Positions 7,866 to 16,017 of a DNA stretch of 40,327 bases are shown in pieces. Source of the stretch: a virus; IMG/VR virus record IMGVR_UViG_3300049491_000546, positions 1 through 40,327 of that record. One strand, 5' to 3'. Both the position numbers and the translations under genes were made by a program. The notes beneath the pieces are model-generated. The model ran no database searches and was not told the origin of the DNA. It worked only from the letters and a program-made list of their open reading frames with translations. Positions within the stretch are counted from its first letter, which is position 1; each line of letters begins with the position of its first letter.

Positions 7866-8764
7866 CAGACAGCCCATATCTCGAACTGGAGTGCGCCCCA
7901 GGCGTTGTTGGCGGTCGTGTCATCCGGCCCGCCGTAGTGGATGTTCGTGGCCGCGAGAACGATGTCCACCGAGTAGGCGGCGTCGAGGCTGTACGACGTG
8001 CCGCGCGTCAGGCCCGTGATGACACCAGACGCTTCGAGGCCGATGTTCGTTGTGGCGAGCGCGGTGCCGGGGATGCCGCCGATCGGAGCGGCACGGCCCT
8101 TCACGGTCGCGCCGTCCATGACGCCGAGCAGCACCGACGGCATCGTCGTCGCGCCCGACAGGTTGCAGCGCACCCGCCAGAGAACCTTCGTCGTCTGGGC
8201 CGTGAACGTGATCCGCGCGTTCGTGGTGTCGAACGCCGTCATCGCGATCAGCGACGATGTTGCCTTCGACACCGCACCGGCAGGGTCGTAGAGGATGTTG
8301 CCGAGGCAGTTCGGCGCATCCCATATCTCGAACACGTAGGCACCGAAAGCGTCGTCGGTCGTCGTGTTGTCGGGGCCGCCCCAGCGGACAGCCGTCGCCG
8401 CCACCAGAGTCTCGACGCCGCGGGCCGCATCCCAGGTCAGCGACGAGCCTGCGGTCAGGCCGCCGATCACGTAGAGCGCCTCCAAGCCGACCTTCGCGGT
8501 AGCGACCGCCGTGTTGACGAGGCCGCCGATCGGCACGACCCGGCCGCGCACCGTCGCTCCTTCCAGGCAGCCGAGGAGGATCTGCGGGAACGTCGTCGCC
8601 CCCTCGACGCAGGTGCGCTGACGGACGAGAACACGCCCGTTCGGCGGGACCGTGAACGTGTTGCGAAGGTTCGTCGTGTCGATGGCCGTCATCGCCGCAG
8701 CCGCCGTCGTCACGCTCGACGCGGCAGCAGCGGGATCGTACTGGGCGGAAGCGAGAAGGGTCAT
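7865..8764 (-). CDS. Virion/tail protein with two tandem beta-sandwich repeats
   Basis: This 299-residue protein is an internal duplication. Residues ~6-150 (QYDPAAAASSVTTAAAAMTA, then GVETLVAATAVRWGGPDNTT and AYVFEIWD) align with ~157-299 (LYDPAGAVSKATSSLIAMTA, then SVDIVLAATNIHYGGPDDTT and ALQFEIWAV). Each copy has the order AMTAxDTTNxRxTFT, LLGxxxGATVxGRxxPIGG, GxxxGLTxGxSxxxDAA, YGGPDxTTxxxAxGA, FEIW. This looks like a jelly-roll or carbohydrate-binding-like fold of phage tail and decoration proteins, but no catalytic residues are evident. The ATG at 8764 directly follows the TAG of the preceding gene. It belongs to a run of six beta-rich tail genes. The role, probably host-surface contact or virion decoration, is inferred. 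Confidence 0.8.
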   Translation of the reverse strand: MTLLASAQYDPAAAASSVTTAAAAMTAIDTTNLRNTFTVPPNGRVLVRQRTCVEGATTFPQILLGCLEGATVRGRVVPIGGLVNTAVATAKVGLEALYVIGGLTAGSSLTWDAARGVETLVAATAVRWGGPDNTTTDDAFGAYVFEIWDAPNCLGNILYDPAGAVSKATSSLIAMTAFDTTNARITFTAQTTKVLWRVRCNLSGATTMPSVLLGVMDGATVKGRAAPIGGIPGTALATTNIGLEASGVITGLTRGTSYSLDAAYSVDIVLAATNIHYGGPDDTTANNAWGALQFEIWAV

Positions 8765-9319
8765 CTACAGCAGCCCGTAGATCGTCAGGCGCGACCCGGC
8801 GATGAAGCTGCCGGTGCCACCGATGATCTGGATGCGATTGATCGCCGATGTCGAGCGCCAGATGCCACCGCCGACGGACGTGATGAAGTCGGCCGCCGTC
8901 GTGTTCCGCTTGTACCAGCCTGCGTTCTGCACGTTCTTCTGGCCGACCGTTCCCGCGTAGGCTGGGATGTCGAAGGTCGAGCTGCCGAAGCTGGACGCTG
9001 GGGCCGTCGCTCCGGGGAGGACGACACCGCTGATCTGGGCCGCCGACGCCGCCGAGTTAGCCGAGACGGTGGAGGCGTTCGTGAAGGCGGCGATCGACCA
9101 GTCGTAGTTCGCGGCCGAGTCGTTGTTGAAGCGGAGGCTCACGGTCGTCTCCGTCGCCGCGTTGTCTCCACGACCGTAGAGAACGATCCGCAAGTGGTTG
9201 TACGCCTGCGAGATGTTCTGCACGTCCCAGCTCGCGGTCGTTCCCGAGAGGACGTTGTCGTAGAGCTGCGCCATCGCGACGGCCTGCGCGACGACCTGGG
9301 CGACGGGCATCAGGGGCAT
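8765..9319 (-). CDS. Beta-rich tail/fibre protein
   Basis: This 184-residue protein starts MPLMPVAQVVAQAVAMAQLY; ATG 9319 and ATG 9310 are both possible because no strong ribosome site is visible. The body resembles phage structural domains that follow a T.SWDVQNISQAYNHLRIVLY segment with RFNNDSAANYDW, a central Ala/Ser-rich stretch and the ending RIQIIGGTGSFIAGSRLTIY. Such domains occur in fibre and decoration proteins of metagenomic tailed phages. No enzymatic motif is seen. It lies 28 bases after the stop of the preceding tail gene and touches the next start. A role in host-surface binding is inference. Confidence 0.72.
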   Translation of the reverse strand: MPLMPVAQVVAQAVAMAQLYDNVLSGTTASWDVQNISQAYNHLRIVLYGRGDNAATETTVSLRFNNDSAANYDWSIAAFTNASTVSANSAASAAQISGVVLPGATAPASSFGSSTFDIPAYAGTVGQKNVQNAGWYKRNTTAADFITSVGGGIWRSTSAINRIQIIGGTGSFIAGSRLTIYGLL

Positions 9320-9347
9320 AAGGTCAGCCTATCCCGATTTGGGGACA

Positions 9348-10010
9348 TCACCATGACGCACCCCGGCCGCCGACGGGCCGCTGGGCGATGAACCGGGGCG
9401 ACTCCGCGAACTGCCCCATCAGCGCGAAGCAGTCGGGGATAGTCGATGTCCATGAACACTCGTCCGTCGAGATGGCGGCGGACGCCACGATCTTGTAGGC
9501 CGAGAAGAAGGTGAGGGCGTTGGTCACCGTCGTCAGCTCCGTGAATCCTGATGCCGGAACGACCGTCGCGGGGTTGGCGATGCTGTTGAGGAAGCAGGCC
9601 ACGAGCAGCCGGTTTGTCGGCACCGTCTGGATCGACCCCGTGCGCGGCGTCGTGCTGGACGAGAGGTTGAAGTTGCGGCAGAACGAAACAGACCCCAGAG
9701 ACGTGCCCGTGTATTCCTGCACGTTGATGAAGTTGCGATTCCAGTTGCCCGTGTAGCTGACGTTCGTCAGCCCGGCAGCCACGTTCGTCGCGTACCACAT
9801 CGAGCAGCCGTCGTTCGCGCCGTTGAACCCCCAGCCGAAGTTGCGCCAGGTGTTGCCCTTGTCGTCGCTGACGACGCCGGGAAGGATGCCGATGTTGAAG
9901 TCGCCGACGGTGGCGACGAGCAGCGACCCGGCGGACGGCGTCAGCGCCACCGACATCGAGGAGCCGCCGACGGTGCCGCCCGTGATCTGCTGCACGAAGG
10001 CGATGCTCAC
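9348..10010 (-). CDS. Tail/fibre protein, GRGASW-tagged paralogue 1
   Basis: This 220-residue protein starts MSIAFVQQITGGTVGGSSMS and ends PVGGRGASW. It shares a layout with the products at 10721-11425 and 11425-12141: an opening FVQ/FSQ strand, AGSLLVATV, SDDKGNTWRNFG, a Cys- and Trp-containing middle (SVSFCRNFNLSSST, TNRLLVACFLN), then DECSWTSTIPDCFALMGQF before the tag. The fold is probably an all-beta lectin-like sandwich. ATG 10010 overlaps the stop of the LamG-like gene (ATGA). Three paralogues in a row suggest duplication and divergence of receptor-contact modules. Binding specificity is unknown. Confidence 0.78.
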   Translation of the reverse strand: MSIAFVQQITGGTVGGSSMSVALTPSAGSLLVATVGDFNIGILPGVVSDDKGNTWRNFGWGFNGANDGCSMWYATNVAAGLTNVSYTGNWNRNFINVQEYTGTSLGSVSFCRNFNLSSSTTPRTGSIQTVPTNRLLVACFLNSIANPATVVPASGFTELTTVTNALTFFSAYKIVASAAISTDECSWTSTIPDCFALMGQFAESPRFIAQRPVGGRGASW

Positions 10011-10714
10011 GCCGCACCCCTGCCGTGGATCATCGGCGGAAACGGAGTAGCCAACGCCGACGGCGCACAGCCCGTCGTAGGCGCATTGGAAGTGAACGGC
10101 GCTGACCCGGTGAGACTTATGCTGTTGTTGCCGCCCGACAGATCCAGCTCGGGATCGACGCCGTCCATGATCCAGAAACCCCGGAGGTTCAACGGGTCAA
10201 CGTCGTCGGGGCAGCGACCCGCGGCGAGATCGAGCCACTGCTGGTCGGTGAGGTAGCTGGCCCAGATCGCGACGTAGTAGATCAGGCCGTTCCAGGGGAA
10301 CACGTTGTCGTTCCGCAGGCCGATCCGCCAGTCGGTCGCACCGAAGATCGCCTGCGTCCCCATCGTCGTCGTGCCGTCCTGAACGCCGTTCAGCGTCACC
10401 CTCATCACGTTCGAGCCGTCCCACGCTCCACCGTACAACTGCCACGTTCCCGGCGTGGTGTCGGTAAGGCCGAGTGCCTCCCGGCCGGTCGAGCCGCTGT
10501 CAACGGTGAAGAACCTCACCTTCTTGTTGACGATCCTGATGATCGGGCCGAAGCCGTTGTATTTCGCGAGGGGCGTGATCTCGTCAACCGTGTTGTCCAT
10601 GTTCCCGTAGATCGCCATCGAGTAGGGGCCGTTGGCGGTGTTGACGTTGAGAGCGGCCGGGCTGGCGAAGGTAGTCAGGTAGTCGCCACCGGAGTCGTCC
10701 CATGACCTAGACAC
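10007..10714 (-). CDS. LamG/concanavalin A-like lectin tail protein
   Basis: This 235-residue protein has a concanavalin A-like (LamG-type) jelly roll. The key stretches are FASPAALNVNTANGPYSMAI, VRFFTVDSGSTG, TPGTWQLYGGAWDGSNVMRV followed by TLNGVQDGTTTMG, WRIGLRNDNVFPWNGLIYYV, then AIWASYLTDQQWLDLAAGRC. The WDGSNVMRVTLNG and NGLIYYVAIWASYLT strands are the classic LamG_3 signature. These domains bind carbohydrate or proteins; in phages they sit in fibres and help recognise host glycans. The C-terminus MIHGRGAA carries the same GRGA tag as its neighbours. The start ATG 10714 lies six bases below the upstream stop. Confidence 0.85.
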   Translation of the reverse strand: MSRSWDDSGGDYLTTFASPAALNVNTANGPYSMAIYGNMDNTVDEITPLAKYNGFGPIIRIVNKKVRFFTVDSGSTGREALGLTDTTPGTWQLYGGAWDGSNVMRVTLNGVQDGTTTMGTQAIFGATDWRIGLRNDNVFPWNGLIYYVAIWASYLTDQQWLDLAAGRCPDDVDPLNLRGFWIMDGVDPELDLSGGNNSISLTGSAPFTSNAPTTGCAPSALATPFPPMIHGRGAA

Positions 10715-10720
10715 TCGGCA

Positions 10721-11425
10721 TCACCAGCTTGCCCCCTTGCCGCCGAGCGGCTTCGGCCTCGCAGCGAACCCGGCGCTGTCGAGGAACGCCATGATCTGAT
10801 TCCCGCCTCGGGTCGTCAACGCCGCCGTTTTCGTCCAGCTACAGCGGGTCGCGAGCTGCGGGTTGAGCGCGTAGGCCCAGACGATGTTGCAGCCGGTCGC
10901 GAGCTGATCCGGCAGGGCAGTGAAGGTGCCTGGGTCGATCGCCATGTCGGTGCGGTTGCTCTCGTAGGCGGCGACCATCAGCCCCGGCCCCGGCAGCGTC
11001 AGCGTCGGCGTCAGCACGTTCCCTGGGCTGGGTGAGTTGATATTCCGCTGCTCGACGGCGAACGGGATCAGGGTGGACGGCTTCGTAAACTCCGCGATCA
11101 CGAGGGCGCACTGGGCACCGCTCGCGTTGACGCACGTTGCCGTCACGGTCGTCGCGCCGCCGATGGCGGTGAGGCAGTAGAACTGGCGAATCCACGAGCC
11201 GCTCACCGAAGGATCGAACGCGGTCGCACCGTACTGCCGCCAGGTGCCTCCCGTCGAGTCGGTGAGGACGAGGCTCGCATCGAGGTTCGCGCTCGGGCTG
11301 TCGAGCGACGAGTAGTAGGCGACGAGCAGGCTTCCGGCCAGCACGTTCGACCCGAAGGCAAGCGCAGGACTGAGTCCCGGTGCCGACGCTACGCCGTTCG
11401 ACTGCACGAACGAGATAGACGGCAT
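10721..11425 (-). CDS. Tail/fibre protein, GKGASW-tagged paralogue 2
   Basis: This 234-residue protein starts MPSISFVQSNGVASAPGLSP. I chose ATG 11425 because it overlaps the upstream TGA (TGATG); the longer frame to 11773 is out-of-frame reading of the neighbour. It shares AGSLLVAYYSS, DSTGGTWRQYGATAF, QCALVIAEFTKPS, GPGLMVAAYESN, TRCSWTKTAALTTRGGNQIM and the final PLGGKGASW with its paralogues. It is probably a beta-sandwich lectin-like fibre subunit. The conserved cysteine pairs could form disulfides. The exact role is not known. Confidence 0.78.
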   Translation of the reverse strand: MPSISFVQSNGVASAPGLSPALAFGSNVLAGSLLVAYYSSLDSPSANLDASLVLTDSTGGTWRQYGATAFDPSVSGSWIRQFYCLTAIGGATTVTATCVNASGAQCALVIAEFTKPSTLIPFAVEQRNINSPSPGNVLTPTLTLPGPGLMVAAYESNRTDMAIDPGTFTALPDQLATGCNIVWAYALNPQLATRCSWTKTAALTTRGGNQIMAFLDSAGFAARPKPLGGKGASW

Positions 11426-12141
11426 CAGCGGTTCGCCCCCCGGCCTGCGAGCTGCACCGGGTAGTCGCCGACCTTCGCGTTGTTGACCATCTGCGCCGCA
11501 CCCAGGATCACGAAGTCGCTGCCCGTCCAGGTGTACCCAGGCGTCACCTGCTGCGGCTCGACCACATACGACGTGCAGTGACGGTAGGCCGTCGGCACCC
11601 GCGTCGTCAGGAGGTTCAGCCCCGTGTCCGACTCCGCGAAGTCCACGCGCGTCCCGACGCCCGAGGCGACGAACAGGCACGGCTTCCCCGGCGGCACGAA
11701 CGTCGGCCCCGTCACGGGAGACGCCGGGTTCGTTCCCGACCTCGGCTGCCCCCACCCGTTCAGCGCCTCCCACGTCCCGGCCGACTTGACGAACTCAGCG
11801 GCAGCGATCGAGCAGGTGTTCGACCCCGTCGTGCAGGTGAGCTGCGCCTGCGCCTGCGTCGAACCACTGTTCGCGGATGCCACCCAGAAGAACGCCCAGC
11901 CGAGAGCGTCGAGCTGCGGCTCCGTGACGAGGCTGCCGAGCTGCCGCCAGGTGTTGCCGTTGTTGTCGCTGACACTCAGGCCCAGGTAGCGGCCGAGGAA
12001 GCTGCCGGAGACGTTGACAGCGACCGAGGCGATCAGGATGCTGCCCGCCGTGATGATCGTGCCGAAGGTGGCGGTGGGGCCGGGGCTGACGACGCCCTCG
12101 ACCAGACCTCCTGCTTCCTGGCTGAACGCGAGAGCGGGCAC
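11425..12141 (-). CDS. Tail/fibre protein, GRGANR-tagged paralogue 3
   Basis: This 238-residue protein starts MPALAFSQEAGGLVEGVVSP and is the first of the beta-rich tail genes in transcription order. It shares TAGSILIASVAVN, SDNNGNTWRQLGSLV, TCTTGSNTCSIAAAEFVKSA, PPGKPCLFVASGVGTR and the end VQLAGRGANR with the other two paralogues. The stop overlaps the ATG of paralogue 2. The upstream gap to the glycosyltransferase cluster is only 29 bases, so fibre and glycosyltransferase genes probably share a transcript. That makes these proteins candidate glycosylation targets, which is inference. Confidence 0.78.
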   Translation of the reverse strand: MPALAFSQEAGGLVEGVVSPGPTATFGTIITAGSILIASVAVNVSGSFLGRYLGLSVSDNNGNTWRQLGSLVTEPQLDALGWAFFWVASANSGSTQAQAQLTCTTGSNTCSIAAAEFVKSAGTWEALNGWGQPRSGTNPASPVTGPTFVPPGKPCLFVASGVGTRVDFAESDTGLNLLTTRVPTAYRHCTSYVVEPQQVTPGYTWTGSDFVILGAAQMVNNAKVGDYPVQLAGRGANR

Positions 12142-12170
12142 ACCCCGAGGCTACCGGGATCAGGGGACGC

Positions 12171-12830
12171 CTACTCCGACTCGGGCATCGCCAACTGGAT
12201 CAGGAACGAGTCAGCGACGACGAAGTTCTGGCACCACTTGCCGTCCGGCCCCTTCCCCGGCCAGATCGCGGTGGCCGTCATGTGGCCGAGCGTCTGCCCG
12301 AGATCGCAGTGGATCTCGAAGCCGCACTCGCGCACCCGCTTGCAGAACAGGAAGTCCTCTGACATCTCGGCGCGGCGCTCGAACACGGGGTAGCCGGGGA
12401 ACTCCTCGCGCACCGCGTCGAGGACGTGCTTGCGGATCAGCATCCCGGCCGAGCCTGCGCTGTGGATCTTCACGAGGCCCGACGTTGCCGCCCGCGTCAG
12501 GTCGATGACGTGGCCCTCGTCGTCCACTCGCACGACGGGAGCGAAGGGCCGCTGGCGCATCAGGCAGAGCGGGACGACGACATCGACGTTGTGGTCGAGG
12601 AGGCGCATCAGCAGGTCGGGGTGGAAGCAGTGGTCGTCGCCCATGATGAACAGCCACTCGCCCTCCATCTTCTGCGCGAGCTGGCTCATCCCGTTCGGGA
12701 TGTCGGTGCCGTACTGGTACAAGATCGAGCTGCCTTCCGGCGTCAGCAGCCCCGTCATCGACTCGGTGAACGCCGTGTAGCGCCCCGTCTCCTGCACACA
12801 GATCCCCACAGTCCCCGGCGGGTGCGTCAT
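12171..12830 (-). CDS. Putative GT-A glycosyltransferase, tandem paralogue D
   Basis: This 219-residue protein is the last of four related genes. Its ordered motifs are GICVQETGRYTAFTESMTGL at the N-terminus, a DXD-like FIMGDDH (about residues 61-67) expected to bind the metal-nucleotide sugar, a conserved core AGSAGMLIRKHVL, the acidic SEDFLFCKRVRECGFEIHCD, then LGQTLGHM. This is a compact GT2-like fold lacking long acceptor domains. ATG 12830 overlaps the stop of paralogue C (ATGA). Donor and acceptor are unknown. The family call rests on motif order shared with the three neighbours. Confidence 0.72.
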   Translation of the reverse strand: MTHPPGTVGICVQETGRYTAFTESMTGLLTPEGSSILYQYGTDIPNGMSQLAQKMEGEWLFIMGDDHCFHPDLLMRLLDHNVDVVVPLCLMRQRPFAPVVRVDDEGHVIDLTRAATSGLVKIHSAGSAGMLIRKHVLDAVREEFPGYPVFERRAEMSEDFLFCKRVRECGFEIHCDLGQTLGHMTATAIWPGKGPDGKWCQNFVVADSFLIQLAMPESE

Positions 12831-13501
12831 CCTTGCTCCTTCAGGTCGTCGCCGATCGGGAGGCCGACGTTCATCGCCTGCGCGACGACGAGGGTCGCGA
12901 GCCAGCCGGAGTCGGGCATGTAGGTGGGCACCACGTTGATCGGCGTGATGTGACCGAGCCGCGCTTCCAGATCCACGAAGATCGGGAAGCCAGCGGCGAC
13001 CGCACGATCGCAGAAGTAGAGATCCTCGGAGTGCTGGTCGGTGTGCAGGAACCAGGGCTGCGGCAGCTCGTAGAACACTTCCGAGCGGATCAGCATCCCG
13101 CCCGTCCCGGCAGCGACGACAGGGACGATCCCCGTCCCCTCGTGGGCCGAGAGGTCGAGCGCCGTGTAGAGGCCGTTCTCCTCCTTCGACCCGTAGGCGA
13201 TCGGCCAGAACGGCGGCTGGCGCAGCAGATACAGGCTCGCCACGATCGGCTGCTCGCGCGAGAGAAGCTGCAACAGCAGGTGAGGCGGGAACGAGTGGTC
13301 GTCATCGAGGAACAGAATCCACTCGGAGCCGCGTTCGAGCGACTGCTCGACCAGCCAGTCGCGGCTCGCCCCGCGCTCGGGGCCGACCTTGAACTGGAGG
13401 CGGGTGTTGACCGGCATCTTCGTCAGCAGACCCGTGAGGCACTCCGTGAACTCCGTGTACCTCGCCGTCGCGTCGGCGATCACTCCTACCGTGCCGCTCA
13501 T
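12827..13501 (-). CDS. Putative GT-A glycosyltransferase, tandem paralogue C
   Basis: This 224-residue protein starts MSGTVGVIADATARYTEFTE. ATG 13501 is preferred because it overlaps the upstream stop (ATGA); the frame further upstream is spurious. It has RGASRDWLVEQSLE before the DXD-type FLDDDH (about residues 64-69), then AAGTGGMLIRSEVF and SEDLYFCDRAVAAGFPIFVD, followed by LEARLGHI. The arrangement is the same as in its three neighbours, and the acidic triplet is well placed for a metal-dependent GT-A enzyme. Probable role: transfer of one sugar in a phage-encoded glycan, with an unidentified acceptor. Confidence 0.75.
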   Translation of the reverse strand: MSGTVGVIADATARYTEFTECLTGLLTKMPVNTRLQFKVGPERGASRDWLVEQSLERGSEWILFLDDDHSFPPHLLLQLLSREQPIVASLYLLRQPPFWPIAYGSKEENGLYTALDLSAHEGTGIVPVVAAGTGGMLIRSEVFYELPQPWFLHTDQHSEDLYFCDRAVAAGFPIFVDLEARLGHITPINVVPTYMPDSGWLATLVVAQAMNVGLPIGDDLKEQG

Positions 13502-14160
13502 CCCTCTCCCTTCGTGTGATCCATCGGCATCATCACCGAGGTTCCGTCGGCGTACTTGAACTCGGCGCACCAGCCCGCGTCCGTCGGCACCGGGAACACG
13601 GCGGCGGGAGCGATGTGGCCCATCCGGCAGCCGGTGTCGAGGATCATCGGAATCCCAGCCTCGGCGAGCCGGTTGGCGAAGAACATATCCTCGCCCCACG
13701 CCTCCGAGTAGACGAACCAGGGAGGCCCGAGCTGGCGCAGCACATGCGAACGCACGAGCAGCCCCCCGGTTCCCGTCGCGGCCACTTGGACGAGGTTGTT
13801 GTGGCCGACGGAGTTGAGGTCGAGCGTCTGATAGAGGCCGTTCTCGTCGCGACCCGCGTAGGCGGTCGGCAGGAACGGCGCGGCCCGCTGCACGATCAGC
13901 GCCGACACGACCTGCTGTTCGAGCGCCAGCAGCCGAGTCAGGGTGCCTGTCGGGAACGCCTGGTCGTCATCCACGAAGAACAGCCAGTCATAGCCTCCGT
14001 CGAGACACGCCTCCACCAGCGAGTTGCGGCTCGCCCCCCGGTTCGCACCGAAGCGCCACTCGATCTTCGTGTCCTCCGGCTTCACGAGATCAGCGAGGCA
14101 CTGGGAGAACCAGTGGTAGCGACCGGCGAAGTCGGCGATGATTCCGATCATCCCGCTCAT
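13498..14160 (-). CDS. Putative GT-A glycosyltransferase, tandem paralogue B
   Basis: This 220-residue protein starts MSGMIGIIADFAGRYHWFSQ at ATG 14160, overlapping the stop of the upstream paralogue. It has ANRGASRNSLVEACLDGGYD, the acidic FFVDDDQAF (DDD about residues 64-66), TGTGGLLVRSHVL, GEDMFFANRLAEAGIPMILD and GCRMGHI. Except for the DDDQ versus DDDH detail it follows paralogue C closely, so the two are probably a recent duplication. Substrates are unknown. Confidence 0.75.
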   Translation of the reverse strand: MSGMIGIIADFAGRYHWFSQCLADLVKPEDTKIEWRFGANRGASRNSLVEACLDGGYDWLFFVDDDQAFPTGTLTRLLALEQQVVSALIVQRAAPFLPTAYAGRDENGLYQTLDLNSVGHNNLVQVAATGTGGLLVRSHVLRQLGPPWFVYSEAWGEDMFFANRLAEAGIPMILDTGCRMGHIAPAAVFPVPTDAGWCAEFKYADGTSVMMPMDHTKGEG

Positions 14161-14819
14161 GCGTCCCCCAGCTCCACCGAGAGCATCCAGCCTTCCGTGA
14201 TTCCGATCCCCGCCGTCCAGTGTTCCTCGCGGTTCATCGGCCACACCGAGTAGTTCGACAGATGGCCCATCCGCGCCGCCAGGTCGAGGTACATCGGGAA
14301 TCCCGCTTCGACCGCGCGAGCGCAGAACGACATGTCCTCGCCTGCGCCGTCGCGCTTGAACCACGAGTCGAACTCCATCGCCACGAACACGGAGGTTCGC
14401 ACGAGCAGCCCTCCGGCTCCGGCGGCGACGATGTCCACCAGTCCCGTCGGCGGCGCTCCTTCGAGATCGACAGGGTTCCAGGCTGGGCCTCCGTCGGGGC
14501 CGACGAAGCGGCGGTTGTAGGCCACCGGGTAGTAGGGCGGCTTGCGGTTGAAGTAGAGGCTCGCGACGATCGGCTGGTTGTGGGCAAGGAGGCCGGTCAG
14601 ATGCCCCGGTCCGAACAGCATGTCGTCGTCCACGAACCAGACCCAGTCGTACTCGTTCTCCAGCGCGTAGCGGACGACGTTGCGCCGGTTGACGGCCACG
14701 TCGATCCCGGCCTCGAAGCGAACCTCCGTCCTCGGTGGCTTCGTGAGGTTCGCGAGGCAGGAGGAGAACTGGGAGTAGCGGCCCAGCTCCGCGCAGGCGA
14801 CACCGATCACTCCGGCCAT
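14157..14819 (-). CDS. Putative GT-A glycosyltransferase, tandem paralogue A2
   Basis: This 220-residue protein starts MAGVIGVACAELGRYSQFSS at ATG 14819, overlapping the upstream TGA. It carries NRRNVVRYALENEYDWVWFV running into DDD (about residues 64-66), NQPIVASLYFNRKPPYYPVA, AAGAGGLLVRTSVF, GEDMSFCARAVEAGFPMYLD and ARMGHLS. The RKPPYYPVAY-type segment after the first domain recurs in the other paralogues as RQPPFWPIAY or RAAPFLPTAY and may line the donor pocket. A role in a shared glycan pathway is inferred from the tandem arrangement. Confidence 0.75.
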   Translation of the reverse strand: MAGVIGVACAELGRYSQFSSCLANLTKPPRTEVRFEAGIDVAVNRRNVVRYALENEYDWVWFVDDDMLFGPGHLTGLLAHNQPIVASLYFNRKPPYYPVAYNRRFVGPDGGPAWNPVDLEGAPPTGLVDIVAAGAGGLLVRTSVFVAMEFDSWFKRDGAGEDMSFCARAVEAGFPMYLDLAARMGHLSNYSVWPMNREEHWTAGIGITEGWMLSVELGDA

Positions 14820-15796
14820 CAGCGGTCGAACATCCTGCCGGGGACGCGGTACTGGCGGATGTTGCGGGAGTCCTCGACCTCGCGGCCGATCTGGTAGGCC
14901 ATCACGCCGGGGTAGCGCATCTCCGCAGCCGCGAGGACGGACGCCTCGTTGATCGCCGAGTCCTTCATCAGCACCGCGCCGTCGTGGCTGATCGCCCGCC
15001 ACCACCAGACGAACTCCTCGTCCACCCAGATTTCGATTCGCTCGGCTTCCGAAGGCTCGGCGTCGGGGTGTGGGTTGTCGTCGCGGTTCCGCGGATCACC
15101 TACCTCCGGTGGTAGCTCGTGTTCGGCGGTCAGCTCCTCGGCCGTCCCGATCGCCAGTTGCAGGCCGCTCATCACGAGGCCCGTCACCCACTTCTCCCCA
15201 TCGTGCCCCGGCGTCACGGAGGCGGTGAGGATGTGGCCGAGGCGGCAGGCCACGTCAGCGTGGATCTTGAACCCGGCGGCCACAGCTTTCTCGCAGAACA
15301 CGATGTCCTCGGAGCGCGGGCTGTTCTCGAACCAGGGTTGCGGCACGGTCGCCAGCACGTCGCGATGGATCAGCATCCCCGCGGAACCGGCAGCGTCCAG
15401 CTCGATGATCCCCTCGGGCGGAACCTCCGCGAGACTGACCGAGAGGTAGTCGGGGCCGGACGGGTCGGGATTCTTCCCGTAGTCCACGAGGGCGAAGGGG
15501 GCGCGGCGGGTGGCGCAGAGCGGCACGAGGATCGGCAGGTCGAACGCCTGCGCCGAGACGAGCAGCTTCTCCAGCAGGTCGGGGCCGAAGGTGTGGTCGT
15601 CGCCCATCAGCCAGAGGTAGTCGAAGCCGTCATCGAGACAGCGTTGGGCGAGGATGTTCTGGTTCGAGACGTAGTCGGTCCCGATCGCCACATCCTTGAC
15701 GGAGCCGCCGGGTGCCTCCAGTTGCATCATGCAGCCCCAGAACTCGGCGTAACGCGCAGCTTCGTTCGAGAGGATGCCGATCAGAACGCGGGTCAT
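14819..15796 (-). CDS. Putative GT-A glycosyltransferase with C-terminal extension, tandem paralogue A1
   Basis: This 325-residue protein is the longest and first of the four paralogues. Residues 1-220 carry the shared set: LSNEAARYAEFWGCMM, NQNILAQRCLDDGFDYLWLM ending in GDDH (about residues 65-68), AAGSAGMLIHRDVLA, SEDIVFCEKAVAAGFKIHAD, ACRLGHIL. Residues ~225-325 are an acidic linker (HPDAEPSEAERIEIWVDE) followed by an extra alpha/beta domain ending YRVPGRMFDR that the others lack. That extension might bind the acceptor or a partner enzyme. The stop overlaps the ATG of the next paralogue, and the start overlaps the coiled-coil gene (ATGA). Donor and acceptor are unknown. Confidence 0.75.
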   Translation of the reverse strand: MTRVLIGILSNEAARYAEFWGCMMQLEAPGGSVKDVAIGTDYVSNQNILAQRCLDDGFDYLWLMGDDHTFGPDLLEKLLVSAQAFDLPILVPLCATRRAPFALVDYGKNPDPSGPDYLSVSLAEVPPEGIIELDAAGSAGMLIHRDVLATVPQPWFENSPRSEDIVFCEKAVAAGFKIHADVACRLGHILTASVTPGHDGEKWVTGLVMSGLQLAIGTAEELTAEHELPPEVGDPRNRDDNPHPDAEPSEAERIEIWVDEEFVWWWRAISHDGAVLMKDSAINEASVLAAAEMRYPGVMAYQIGREVEDSRNIRQYRVPGRMFDR

Positions 15797-16017
15797 CGGT
15801 CAGGCATCGAGAGGTAATCCTGATACCTCTCGTCCCACTCGTGGGCCATCCGCTCGATCTCCGCGATGGCCTCGTTCAGCCCGCGGCGCAGAGCGGTGTT
15901 CTCCTGCTTCAGCTCGTAGACGGCGTCCGTGAGGCTCGGGAACTGCTGCTTGCGCGTCATGGCCGTCCTGGGAGGCTCCTGGGCCAGCAGGCGCAGGCGG
16001 GCGAGATCGACGCTCAT
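15793..16017 (-). CDS. Small coiled-coil protein, function unknown
   Basis: This 74-residue protein starts MSVDLARLRLLAQEPPRTAM. Residues ~30-65 form a strong amphipathic coiled coil (DAVYELKQENTALRRGLNEA, then IAEIERMAHEWDERYQDYL). It overlaps the methyltransferase-like gene upstream and the first glycosyltransferase downstream by four bases each. A coiled coil between enzyme genes could act as an oligomerisation adaptor for the modification enzymes, but that is speculation. No family is recognised. Confidence 0.75.
   Translation of the reverse strand: MSVDLARLRLLAQEPPRTAMTRKQQFPSLTDAVYELKQENTALRRGLNEAIAEIERMAHEWDERYQDYLSMPDR

Noticed and set aside
7799-9391. A 530-codon plus-strand frame antisense to tail genes
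   Set aside because: Very Arg-rich translation, no ribosome site, and it mirrors genuine high-GC3 minus-strand genes; typical shadow frame of GC-rich DNA.
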